From positions 1,331,501-1,395,500 of the forward strand of contig JAIGNY010001194.1 in the NCBI GenBank assembly GCA_020152595.1: 64,000 bases of DNA, in the 5' to 3' direction. The notes below the pieces were generated by a model. The model did not search any database. It was not told where the DNA came from and saw only the letters and a list, made by a program, of their open reading frames with translations. How positions within the stretch are numbered: position 1 is the first letter of the stretch; every line of letters starts with the position of its first letter. Position numbers and translations under genes: made by a program. Source of the stretch: Chiridota heheva. Its lineage: Eukaryota > Echinodermata > Holothuroidea > Apodida > Chiridotidae. Of the stretch, positions 1 through 13,900 are shown in pieces.

Positions 1-3000
1 CTACCAGAACAGTGATGTTTGAAAATGTACTGTTTCTGCACAAAAACACTATTTTCGGAACAGCGGAACGGTGGAAAATTCGACCCCTGATTACCCATAC
101 CATACGTGGTGTATAAATTATATTCTTAGTAGATGAACGAAAGGATTCCCACCTGTTGATATATCTACTCCCACAAGATGTCCGGACTCATTATACTCCT
201 CTTGAAGCTTGACGATAACTTCCTGTGGATCCAAACCAGAGTTCTGGGCCAGGGTTTTGGGTATGACCAGCAAGGCATTTGCATATGCTATGATTCCTAA
301 CCTAGCACGACCTTTGACACTGTCTTTGTATTTCATCAGGGATTCTGAAATGGCAATTTCCAAGGCACCTGCACCGGGGACGACCGATCCTAAAGTAAAG
401 AGACACAGATGTGAAACAAAATGGTATGACAGGTTACTAAAATGTACTAATCACTCTGAAACTCCTTGGAATACAAATTCTAATTCAACATATGAAATCC
501 ACAAAAGACTCATTTTGGAACATTTGCTTATATCCTTTAGACCAAGGACAGTCTAGAAGTTGAAGAAATAGAATATAGCAAATGAAAGCAGGAGACAAGA
601 AGAAGAGATGAAGAAAGGAGAAACAGAAAGAAAATAATTATGGTTATTTTTCATTCTTTATTCACCTACTATTTTGTCAAATTAAAGGTTTTTGGGCCCT
701 TTTTATGCAACAGATAATTTGTTAATAAAATGTAAAATATCCAAGCAAACATTAACAGCAAATATCATCTTGCAGTGATGGATACCTATCACATCTATAT
801 GTATTTCCTCATTAATAAGTGATATACCTTCATTAAGCTAGTTTTGGAAGTGCGGACTACAAGAAATGAAAAATCATGTCTTTATCTTTATTTTCATAGC
901 AGAATCGTTTTTTTTTTACCCATTCCACTGACATAACGAATATTTTGATCCCATGCCCCGCATGGCATCCCATGTCCCGCATGGCATCCCATGTCCCGCA
1001 TGGCATCCCATGTCCCGCATGGCATCCCATGTCCCGCATGGCATCCCATGTCCCGCATGGCATCCCATGTCCCGCATGGCATCCCATGTCCCGCATGGCA
1101 TCCCATGTCCCGCATGGCATCCCATGTCCCGCATGGCATCCCATGTCCCGCATGGCATCCCATCCCATGTCCCGCATGGCATTTCATGTCCCGCATGGCA
1201 TCCCATGTCCCGTATGGCATCCCATGTCCCACATGGCATCCCATGTCCCACATGGCATCCCATGTCCCACATGGCATCCCATGTCCCACATGGCATCCCA
1301 TGTCCCACATGGCATCCCATGTCCCACATGGCATCCCATGTCCCACATGGCATCCCATGTCCCACATGGCATCCCATGTCCCACATGGCATCCCATGTCC
1401 CACATGGCATCCCTTGTCCCACATGGCATCCCACCCCATGTCCCACATGATATCCCATCTCTTGTCCCACATGGCATGCCACCATGTCTCCCACATGGCA
1501 TGCCACCATATCTCCCACATGGCATCCCACCCCATCTCTTGTCCCACATGGCATTCCCCCATATCTCCTACATGACATTCCACCATATGTCCCACATGGC
1601 ATCCCACCATATGTCCCACGTGACATTCCACCAAATGTCCCACATGGCATCCCATCCTATGACCCATATGGTATCCCACCCTATGTCACACATGGATCCT
1701 ATCTCATCCCAAATGACATCCCACATCATGTCCCACATGACATCCAATCCCATCCCTTGTCCCACATGGCATTTTAACATATCTCCCACATTGCAATCCA
1801 CCCTATGTCCCACATGGATCCTATCATATGTCCCACATTAATCCAACCATGTCCCATATGACATCCCTCCCTATGTCCCACATGGCATCTCTCCCTGCAT
1901 CCGAAATGACATCTCTCCCTGTGTCCCCCATGGCATCCCACCTTATGTCCTGCATCAGTGGCTTCCCACCTGATGTCCCACATTGGATCCCACCTATGTT
2001 CTACATGGTATTCCTCACAATGTCCCAATGACATCCTATTTTATGTCCCACATGGCATCACATCCCATGTCCCAGTGGCCTCCCACCCTATGTCCCACAT
2101 AGCCTCCTATGTCACACATGGTATCCAAACCAAAGTCACACTATTCTGTTACTCGTGGCATCCCATCTCATGAACCACATGGCATCCCATGTCCCACATG
2201 ACATCCCATGGCATTCCACCCTGACCCACATGGCATTTCACCATATATCCTACATGGCATCCCACCCTGTTCCACATGGCGTCTCACCCCATGTCCCACA
2301 TGACATTCCATAGGCTCTATAAGAAATCTCGTCCTAGCCATCAGTCCCTGATTGAGCACACTATGTATGAAAGTCTGTCAGTTATAACAACTTATATGCA
2401 AATGACCTGTTGAATAAGAAAAAAAAGGTGCAGTAAAAAAATCATGCTTGATATAGCCCTTGGTGCATACCACAAGGTATATATTCTATCCTATGTCCTA
2501 TATGGCCCCCATCCATGTACCATAAGGCATCCCTCCCTATGTCCATATGCAATCACATCCTGTCACACTCCCTGACTGAGCATACTAAGTAAAAAGTCTT
2601 GTCAGTTCATACACTGTAGCAACTTTATGCAAATAAACACAATAATAAAGGCAAAGTTCAATAATCATGCCTGATACAGCCGTTAGTGTACAAATATTTT
2701 GAAGAAGTTTAAGTTCTAAACCTCCAATGTTATGAGAGACACTTGAGGATCTCTGAAGAAATTTGGGAAATTTAGTCTTCTTACAGTTATCTTCAAAGGA
2801 AATATCAAATGTTTTGTAGACTTTTTAAGGAAACTAGTCTTCAACCTGTCTTAAGAGTCTCTGAAAAACTTTAAATATTTAGTAAGGAAATTCCAGCCTT
2901 CCATGAGGATATCTGAAAAAACTTAACTTTTTCTGAGAAACTCTGAAAAAACTTTAACATTTTCTAAGGAATTCTCAAAAAAACTTCAACATTTCTGAGC

Positions 3001-6000
3001 AAATCTCAGGCAAAACTGTGGACAGCTGGACAGACGGAATCGCCATTACATAGGTTCGCATTACGCTTCGCATGCTCACCAAATATGTAAATTTGTTTCA
3101 GTAATAACCTAAAACCTGAAAACAGCATCTATCTTCTGTCTAGGATAATCTAAAAACTTTACAACTCAAAGTAAAAAAAATCCTAAATTCAATCACAAAA
3201 GGAAGATATCTGCATGCTAATTTATGAATAAAAAGAAGTAGAAGATAAAACCCTACCATCTTCAATTGCATTCTTTACTGCTCTCAACCCATCATGAATG
3301 GCATCCTTGATTTGTGTCAGTGTGTGTTTGTTGGGTCCCTTGATGAGGAGCGTGACAGACAGAGGATGTTTACAATCTTCCACAAATGTGAATTTTTCTT
3401 CTCCCTGTTTCAAAAGAATGATCAAATATCAACACATTTGTCATTTCCAAAATATGTACCACATACTGTTTAAATTAAACAGCTTGATTGAAGGTTATTC
3501 CAGAAATTACAAGTTTGTTTGTTTGATGAGGGCTTAACGGTACCACAACAGCGAGGGTCAAATTGTACCTGAGAGGTTAGATCATTCCAGAGGTAGGTAG
3601 GAAAGAAAACAGGGGGAGATTGAGACACACGAGAAAAGCCAGAAAGCTGGGATCTAGTGAGGTGCATGGGTGAAACTAGAACGGTAAATACCGTCATGGT
3701 TCGCATGCTCATGCAAATTGACACCCATATCAAATGATCCGGACAATTATAAAAATGGCATCTCACACTTAAGTCCCACATGGCATCCTATGTCCCACAT
3801 GGCATCCCACCCCATGTCCCACATGGCATCCCACCCCATGTCCCACATGGCATCCTACCCCATGTCCCACACGACATCCCATCCCATGTCCCACATGGCA
3901 TTCCACCATATCTCACACATGGCATCCCACCCCATGTCCCACATGGCATTCCATCATATGTCCCACAGGGCATCCCAACCTATGACCCACATGGCATCCC
4001 ACCCCATGTCCCACATGGCATCCCACCCCATGTCCCACATGGCATCCTACCCCATGTCCCACACGACATCCCATCCCATGTCCCACATGGCATTCCACCA
4101 TATCTCCCACATGGCATCCCACCCCGTGTCCCACATGGCATCCCACCCCATGTTCCACATGGCATCCCACTCCATGTCCCATGTGGCATCCCACCCCATG
4201 TCCCATATGGTATCCCACCCCATGTCCCATATGGTATCCCACCCCATGTCATCCCACCCTATGTCTCACATGACGTCCCATAAGCTCCATAAGAAGTCTC
4301 ATCCTACTGTAGCTATCACAGTCCCTGATTGAGCATACTATGTATTAAAGTGTCAGTTCATATAATAACTTATATGCAAATGACCTGTTGAAAAGGTGCA
4401 GTCAAATAATTATGCCTGATATAGCCGTTGGTATATACAACATGGTAAATATTATATCATGTCCCTCATGGCCCCCATCCATGTCCCACATGGCATCCCT
4501 CCCTATGTTTATATGCAATCACATCTTGTCACACTCCCTGACTAAGCATGCTAAATAAAAAAGTCTGGTTAGGTCATATACTGTAGTAACTTTATGCAAA
4601 TGAGCACAATAATAAAGGTGGAGTTTAAAAAATCATGCCTGATATAACTGTTTGGTGCCCAAATATTTTGAAGAATCTTAGGAATTTCAAATCTCAAGTG
4701 CTAGACGAGAGACTTGAGGATCTCTGAAGAATATTGGAAAATTATATCATTTTACAGTTATCTTCTAAGAAAATATCAAATGTATTGAAGACTTTTTAAG
4801 GAACTAGTCTTTAATCCTAGCATAAGTACCTCTGAAAAACTTAAAAATTTTATAAGGAAATTCTGAGGAATTCTCAAAAAACTAACATTTCTGAGAAAAT
4901 CTCAGGACAAATCTGTGGACGGCCAGAAGTAATCGCCATTACATAGTTTCGCATAAATGCTTTGCATGCGAACCAAAAAAAGGAGGGGAGGGGACGGGGA
5001 TGGGGGACGGGATGGGGGACGGGATGGGGACGGGATGGGGGACGGGATGGGGGACGGGATGGGGACGGGGATGGGGACGGGATGGGGGACGGGATGGGGG
5101 ACGGGGATGGGGGACGGGATGGGGGACGGGATGGGGGACGGGATGGGGACGGGATGGGGGACGGGATGGGGGACGGGGATGGGGACGGGATGGGGGGACG
5201 GGATGGGGACGGGATGGGGGACGGGGATGGGGACGGGATGGGGACGGGGATGGGGACGGGATGGGGACGGGATGGGGACGGGATGGGGGACGGGATGGGG
5301 ACGGGATGGGGATGGGGGGATGGGGGGGACGGGATGGGGGACGGGATGGGGGACGGGATGGGGGACGGGATGGGGGACGGGATGGGGACGGGATGGGGGG
5401 GGGGATGGGGGACGGGATGGGGGGGGATGGGGACGGGGATGGGGACGGGATGGGGGGACGGGATGGGGACGGGATGGGGGGGACGGGATGGGGGACGGGA
5501 CGGGACGGGACGGGGGACGGGGACGGGGGACGGGGACGGGGGACGGGGACGGGGGACGGGGACGGGGAGGGGGAGGGAGGGGGACGGGGATGGGGGAGGG
5601 GAGGACTAAATATGGTTGTAGAGGGGAGCAAGATGAAGGGAGAGGGATTTTCTGGAGGAGCTCGGCTATTAAGTTGTGGGGAGCGAGGGAAGCTCTGTAA
5701 AGGTTGTACAGGGAGCAAGCAAGGAGAACGTGATGGACTGTGAGGGTGCAATGGCAATTGTTGCAGAGGGGTTGGGCGGAGCCAATAAGGAGGTGGGAGT
5801 GAGTGAGGTGGGTAATGTGAATGTTGTCAACACAGGAGAGGTTGTTACAAGACGTATGTTTGTTTGAAAATGACTGGTGTAGAACACCTCAGAAGTGTGA
5901 TGTCACATATTCACTTTCCAAACAACTGGTTATGGTATTATTGCAAAGTAAACATTTTTACTCACTGAATATCTTTTTATTTAAATTTAGTCAGATAGTT

Positions 6001-7947
6001 ATTAATTTCACTTCACTAGATTTGCCATTTTCTGCAAACTTGCAAGCCAAGCATAGCCTAACATTAATCAGGTATAAATGTACACATAGTATAAATACAC
6101 ACAGCAGTGTTTTACTGCTCAGTAGTGATGTCACGACATGGCTCTATTACATAACGATTATCGTGGAGAAAAATATCGCGATATACAATATATCGCGATA
6201 CTTTTCAAAAAAAACTGACTCACGGTGCAAATTGTTAATATCATTACTTCTTTTTTGTATACATGAATGCAATGATGAATGAAAGAAAAAATGATTTGCA
6301 GATCTAGCAGACGACATGATCGCATGACTATTATGTTCATCACACACGTGTTTGGTAATTCAGCCATGACCATGAACTATCGAAGTGAGAGCCTGAGTGG
6401 CACATTCTGGACAATTTTTCATTCTTTTTGCCAATTTACATCAGCGAATGCCAGTGTGTGGTGACGGAGCACAATTTTTAATTAGTTGTTTTTATGTTTC
6501 ACAATTATTATGCACGTTTCTGATGGCCTAAATTTGAGTTTCAGATTTAGTACCGTTACGCTAGAATTGTGACGTACCAAGTAGCCTAGCCTCGTTGCAT
6601 GAAAATTTCTTAGTTGAGTATCAGTTTTTGGTATCGCGATAGGTATATTTCATGTCGTGGGAAAAGAGATATCGCGATAATCGATATGTCATGACAGCAC
6701 TACTGCTCAGTGACACTACTTCCAACATTGTCGTGAATCAATGAACCCAATGTCAACATCGCGACATTAAGGTCATTGTCGCGATATATCAATATTATCA
6801 ACATTGACAACACTATGGAGAGTGTGACATGACTGTTAGTCTGATATCAGGCATTTCTACATAAAATCTGTTACAGCTTAAAGCTCACCAGAATGAGAGA
6901 TCTGAATATTCTTTTCTACATTTTGTTTTATATCATATAAATTGAACATATATGATCACTTAACTTCAACCTTTAACACTACTTCCACCAACCCTGATAT
7001 CAATTCACAACAACCTGTAGCTAAAGCATTTTGGTGTCAGTAATTTTAGTTTCTCCAACAAATAATTGGTTTAAAAAAACTAAAACAAACATACATCAGA
7101 AAGTTGTAACTTCCAGCTTGTAACTTCCAGCCCTCGTCTACATGACAACATTAAGACGATCTCAAAAGGGGTAACTGAGCAAACAATGATGATGATAAAT
7201 GTATCAAAATGAAGCTCCCACTACAAAAATAAACAATTCTCAAGTTAAAACAGCAATGCAATCAACAGCAATACTGAAAACCCACAAAAAAATGGAGACA
7301 CACTAACAGCCATTCTCTGCACCAATATTGCATTCTTATGTGAGATCTGCATAGGTTCCCCTGCCAAGAAAAGAAACAGTGAAGGCTGTGATCAACATAT
7401 TAGGAAGCTTACATGAAGTAGGAGTGAAAACTTACCAACACATGTTCATACACCAAGCCTGCTTGTCCTAGGCAATCTATAGTGAGGTCATCTACAGAGT
7501 TCATAGCCATGCCGCCACATGCTAATGTTAACCTACAAAAATAAAACAAAACTAACAAAATTGAAACAAAATTGTAACTTATGACATGCTCCTATAAAAG
7601 ATTACCTTCAAATTCAAATCAAAGACAATTTCAGATCCCTAGCTTAATTTAAAGAGGGCAGGGTGCTAGATTTGTTGAGGGGCACATTAATGCACATGCA
7701 AAAAGCTGTGCCTTTTTGGTTTGGGGTCTAGGGGTAAGGCTTAAGCCCCTGGAGAAGCTTGAGACTTTTATCTATAATCATACCTCAGAATGAAACTATT
7801 CAGACTGATAGGACCATTCATGAGCTAAACAGGACAATATCTTACTATGCTATCATTCTGTTTTCTGTTAATTCAGATTAAGTTTTTAAAGAATTTTGTT
7901 AACTGAAAAATAATATTAATAATGTATGAAAAAATATATAAATATAA

Positions 7948-7982
<35 letters not shown>

Positions 7983-10900
7983 TTGAGATGAGAGGCAGGG
8001 TGGACCAACAGGGGGCAGGCCACCCCTCTGAAACAGGAAAGCTACTAAATTTGGGACCACCCCTCCCCCCATTAATTTCTTGCTTCATATGTGATATTTC
8101 TCCTCTGATTCAAAACTTCTGGGAATGTTGTTTACATAGTTAAAAACATCATATAGAAATAGTTCAAATACATCCTATTAAATATCATTGACAACAAAGC
8201 CACTCAACTTTTGTTGCCAAAAATAAAATACAAATTATTACCTTTCCATATTTCGACGCTTTGCCCTTCTCAGAGCGATGATACCCTCTTTTGCCAACAT
8301 ATCCAGGGAAATTGGATCAATGCCCTGAAATTCAAACAAAAAACTTAGCAATATCTATCTCATTCTATGGGATATTTTGCCAATATCTTTCTTTCAACAG
8401 CAATCTTGTCAAAATATTAGTTTATACCCATGTAAGTATTTTAGTGTTATCTTTAAGGCGACAGGGAGGGCTTATTCCCTGCGCTAAAATCTTGGTTAGA
8501 TCAGCCCCCTTTCCAAATTTTTTAAGGCAAGAGGTTCATAGTAAATTCATTTAGAGATTATCATAAGTCTTTGATTTCCTCTCTATTTGAGCTAACACTT
8601 ATTGTTTAGATTTCTTTTGAAGGAACAGGCTCTATTGCTTGTCTTTTCTTTCATGCCAGACAAATATTTTAATTGCAATTCATGTCAGGAATGTAATGCA
8701 AGTTCTTTTGAGGCAAGAGTCTCAAACAAGAGTCTCCATTATATAAAACAAACAAACTCCTCCAAAAACTTTCAGATTCACAATTAGGGCCCTTCTGCCT
8801 TGGCGAGTGCCTTCAGTCCTCCTTTCCCCCTTCAACTAGTGCTAGGGTATAAGGGGAGGCGTAGACGATGACACCCCAGTCCATAGTAACTGGATGCTGA
8901 CACTGACGGCGGGGTAAGTAGAATAGCTCTCACTATTCTTTGAACAGTTGAGCTGAAAAGGAATACGAGAAAATGAATTTTTAAAGTAAGACAACAACTA
9001 AAAGAAGAGAAATTGAGAAAAACAAGATCGGAAATAAAGGCAAGAAGTAACCATATGACCACCCCTTTGCCCTGAAAGATCCTCTTAGAAATTAAGTTTC
9101 AAATTGAACACCACTGATTTTACTACAAAACCCCCTGAACATAATTTTTATGAAGCTTACATCACAAAAATACTCACACCAATCTGAAAAAAGGCCAAGG
9201 CATTTCTAAAGGTACAGTACATATAGCACCAACTAAGTTACACCCTAAAAAGGCACCTCCTTCACCTTAGACACATTTCGTCCCTCTTTCTGCAAACTGA
9301 TGAATGTCTTATTTAGGCAAAACGAAAATTGGCGTGAAATACAGAATTATTATTCCACATACTGATGAATGTCTGTGAACTTCATGAAAAAACATTCTGC
9401 CTAAAAAATCTTTATTGTAAGTATACTTGTTAAAAGATTAGCATTTTCTCTTTCCAATGATATATAAAGCTATATAATACATTTATCAACTTTTATTTTA
9501 TCAAGCTTCAAAATTTTCTAAACATTTGTCAGTATGAGGAATTAATCATTTCAATTTTGACATTCATCACCACACAAATGACATTCGTCACTACACAAAT
9601 GACATTCGTCACCACACAAATGACATTCGTCACTACACAAATGACATTCGTCACTACACAAATGACATTACACAAATGACATTCGTCACTACTACAAATG
9701 ACATTCGTCACCACACAAATGACATTCGTCACTATACAAATGACATTCACAAATGACATTCGTCACTATGCAAATGACATTTCACACTATGCAAATGACA
9801 TTCGTCACTATACAAATGACATTCGTCACTATACAAATGACATATGCAAATGACTACACAAATGACATTTCACTATACACAAATGACATTGTCACTACAC
9901 AAATGACACACTATACAAATGACATTTCACTATGCAAATGACATTCACGTCACTACACAAATGACTATACAAATGACATTCGTCACTATACAAATGATCA
10001 CTATGCAAATGACACTATACAAATGACATTCATCACTATACAAATGACATTAAATCACTATACAAATGACATCACTACACAAATGACGTCACTACTATGA
10101 CAAATGACATTCGTCACACTATTAGATCACTATGCAAATGACATTCGTCACTATACAAATGACATTCGTCACTAAAATGACACTATACAAATGACATTCG
10201 TCACTACACAAATGACATTATACAAATGACATTCACTACTATACAAATGACATTCGTCACTACAAATGACATTCGTCACTACACAAATGACATTGATCAC
10301 TATACAAATGACATTCATCACTATACACAAATGACATTCACTACACAAATCACTACACAAATTCACTATGCAAATGACATTCACTACACAAATGACATTA
10401 GTCACTATCACTATACAAATGACATTATCACTATACAAATGACATTACAAATGATCACACTATACAAATGACATACAAATGACATCACTACACAAATGAC
10501 ATTCACAAATGACATTCACTATACAAATGACATTATGACATTCGTCACTATCACTATACAAATCACTATACAAATGACATTCATCACTATGCAAATGACA
10601 TTCGTCACTACACAAATGACATTCACTATACAAATGACGTCACTATACAAATGACATTCGTGCAAATCACTATACAAATGACATTCGTCACTACACAAAT
10701 GACATTCGTCACTACACAAATGACATTACAAAGTCACTACACAAATGACATTCGTCACTACAAATGACATTCGTCACTACACAAATCACTACACAAATGA
10801 CATTCAGTCACTATGCAAAATGACATTCGTCACTACACAAATGACATTCACAAATATACACAAATGACATTAGTCACTATACAAATGACATTACAAATGA

Positions 10901-13900
10901 CATTATGCAAATGACATCACTACACAAATGACACTATATGCAAAAATGACACTATTCACAAATGACATAGATCACTATGCAAATGACATTCGTCACCACA
11001 CAAATATACAAATGACATTCACTATACAAATGACATTACTATGCAAAATGAATTGACAAATGACATTCAAATGACTATACAAATGACATTCGTCACTATA
11101 CAAATGACATTGACATTCACTATATGCAAATGACATTCGTCACTATGCAAATGATACAAATGACATTAGGTCACTACAAATGACATTGACACACAAATGA
11201 CATTACTACAAATGACATTCGTCACTATGCAAAAATGACACAAATTGTCACTATACAAATGACATTCATCACTACTATGCAAATGACATTCATTCACAAA
11301 TACAAATGACATTCAAATGACATTCATGACATTCGTCACTATGCAAATGACGTTCGTCACCACAAATGTCACTACACAAATGACATTCATTCACTACACA
11401 AAAATGACTATGCAAATTACTATACAAATGACATTCACTACACAAATGACATTCAAATGACATTAGATCACTACACAAATGACATGACGTCACTATACAA
11501 ATGACATTCGATGACATTCGTCACCACACAAATGACATTAGTCACTATGCAAATGACTACACAAATGACATTCACATTATACTACAAATGACATTCACTA
11601 TGATCACTATACAAATGACATTACAAATGACATTAGATCACTATACAAATGACATTCGTCATTATCAAATGACATTCGTCACACAAATGACATTCGTCAC
11701 TACACAAATGACATTCACTATACAAATGAATGTCACTATGCAAATGACATTCAGCTATCACTACAAATGACATTCGTCACTATACAAATGACATTCGTCA
11801 CTACAAATGACACACTACACAAATGACATTCGTCACTATGCAAATGACATTATCACTACACAAATGACATTCATCACTATGCAAATGACATTATCACTAC
11901 AAATGACATTCGATCACTACTACACAAATGACTATGCAAATGACATTCGTCACTACACAAATGACTATGCAAATGACATTAAATCACTACACAAATGACA
12001 TTCACTATGCAAATGACATTCACTATGCAAATCACTACACAAATGACATTCGTCACTACACAAATGACATTCGTCACTACACAAATGACATTGCAAATGA
12101 CATTCGTCACTATGCAAATGACATTCATCACTACACAAATGACATTCGTCACTACACAAATGACATTCGTCACTACACAAATGACATTCGTCAAAAAATT
12201 GATCAAATAAAGAAGCAAACGAAGGAAAAAATATTCACCTTTTGATTGATTACAACAAATCCTTTCTTGTTGCCTTCGCAAACTTTCCTCTTGAGTTCAA
12301 TGACCTTTCTGTACTTTCACATCTGCAAATTCCCTCTCTGCCTTCACTAACATCTCTCGCTCACTAGCAGATTTGTAAAAGAAGCCGGCATTCACTTCAC
12401 TAATGCCAAAAGAAAGTACAAACAGAACAATAATTAATGCTGAAAAGATTAATACCGAGGGAGAAATTATATACCCTGTAGGGCTAAGCATGTAAGTTTA
12501 ATAAACTAAAATGGTCAATTTGTTGGTTTATTTGAACTCATTTAAACACTTGAAGAAAAAAAAAAAAAAAAAAAAAAAAAAACTTTTGAAGGGTTGAAAA
12601 ATGAAACAAGCAAAGAATGTCATAAAAACTTGAATACCTTTTCTTTGTAATTACCCATTAGGCTGAACTAGAAACAAAAAGTTTGTGTGGTTCTGATGCT
12701 TAATTTTTTTAGAAGCTGTTGTAGTGCAGGTGGAATGATAACGTTATTTTATGAATTCAAATGTCACTCCTTACATTATAATTAACATCTGAGGATATTG
12801 AAATCTGCTTAATTTCATTTTGTTAAATCAGTTAGAGCCTCAGTGAGATTCCATTTGAATTTTAAGTCAGCATGTTTTATGGCTCCAAACAGAGAAATGT
12901 TGATTATAGTTATATAAATGGAGTAATTTTGTACAAGGTGATAATGGAAGAAAATAAGTTTTGTATCCATCAAGAATGAAAAAGTCCTATTTTGTTATTG
13001 GAGGGGGGAGGGGCATTTCATCCTCATGGCTTCATAAACACTTGACATCTCTGCATATGCATGCTCTCGAGCTTCATCCATCAATTGGGGACATAATTTG
13101 ATTAGAGAGGGCATAACTCATGAGAGAGGGGTGTCACTAAGAGTAACCCAGTGAATCAAAGAATATTCTGAACTTTTAATATATGACCTTTAAGTGCATG
13201 TGTGGGTGTAGGGGAGGGAGTACGTCTATGAAGAAAAAGATTAAATCATTTACTTATATAATAATGAAAATGTAATAGTCCAGCTTTTAAGGCAAACTCA
13301 AAATATTTTGTTGAAACAATATGTTGTGTTTGGAGATGCTATAAATTTTGGAGTCTCACCAGGAATTGAACCAGGGACGCTAGATTGTCAAGACGATGCT
13401 ATGACCGCTAGATCACTGAGGTCTCTTAATTGCTTAAGCTTATAGATAATTAAACAGCCATAGACAATCTGCTAACGATAATCAACCCATGAATTAATCA
13501 TCTGAATGAATGAAAGAATTGCATAATAGAGAAATTTTATCTGTAACCTAAGGAATTTGTAACTGCATGGATAGTTTTTCCAAGGGGATCTTTTCTATAA
13601 CAAATCCCGGATTCCACGATGCATGTGGGCTTAATTCCAAGCTTGGTGCGGGGGCCTAATTTCAAGCTTGGCGCGAGGGCTTAATTCTTGGTGTGGGGCT
13701 TAATTCCAAGCTCGATGCGGGGGCTTAATTCCAAGTTGTGCAGGGGCTTAATTCTAATTTGTGTGGGGGATTAATTCCAAGCAGTGCAGGGTTCAATTCC
13801 AAGCAGTGCGGGGTTCAATTCCAAGCAGTGGGGGGATAAATTCCAAGATGTGGGAGGCTTAATTCCAAGCTGTGAGGGAAGGGGGGCTAAATTCTAAGCT

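Noticed and set aside
857-1841. Long open frames on both strands rich in His, Met, Pro, Gly and Cys
   Set aside because: They are the translation of a 19-bp stop-free minisatellite in every frame, with no splice or start context and no conservation beyond the repeat.
3718-4332. Long open frames over the second minisatellite (His/Ser/Met or Pro/His rich)
   Set aside because: Same reason: 24-bp stop-free units keep several frames open; no non-repetitive coding part is attached.
4939-5757. Open frames of 215-272 codons rich in Gly/Asp or Pro/Arg/Ser
   Set aside because: They are generated by the G-rich array and show no stable domain; all overlapping frames are equally open.
9559-12193. CRISPR-like appearance of short repeats
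   Set aside because: Units are contiguous with no unique spacers, and the genome is eukaryotic.
9529-12281. Many 60-105-codon frames such as MTFVT or CHLCSDE repeats
   Set aside because: They come from the 21-bp tandem array. The one at 11979-12281 runs into CCT6 exon 6 on the same strand but in a frame different from both CCT6 frames.
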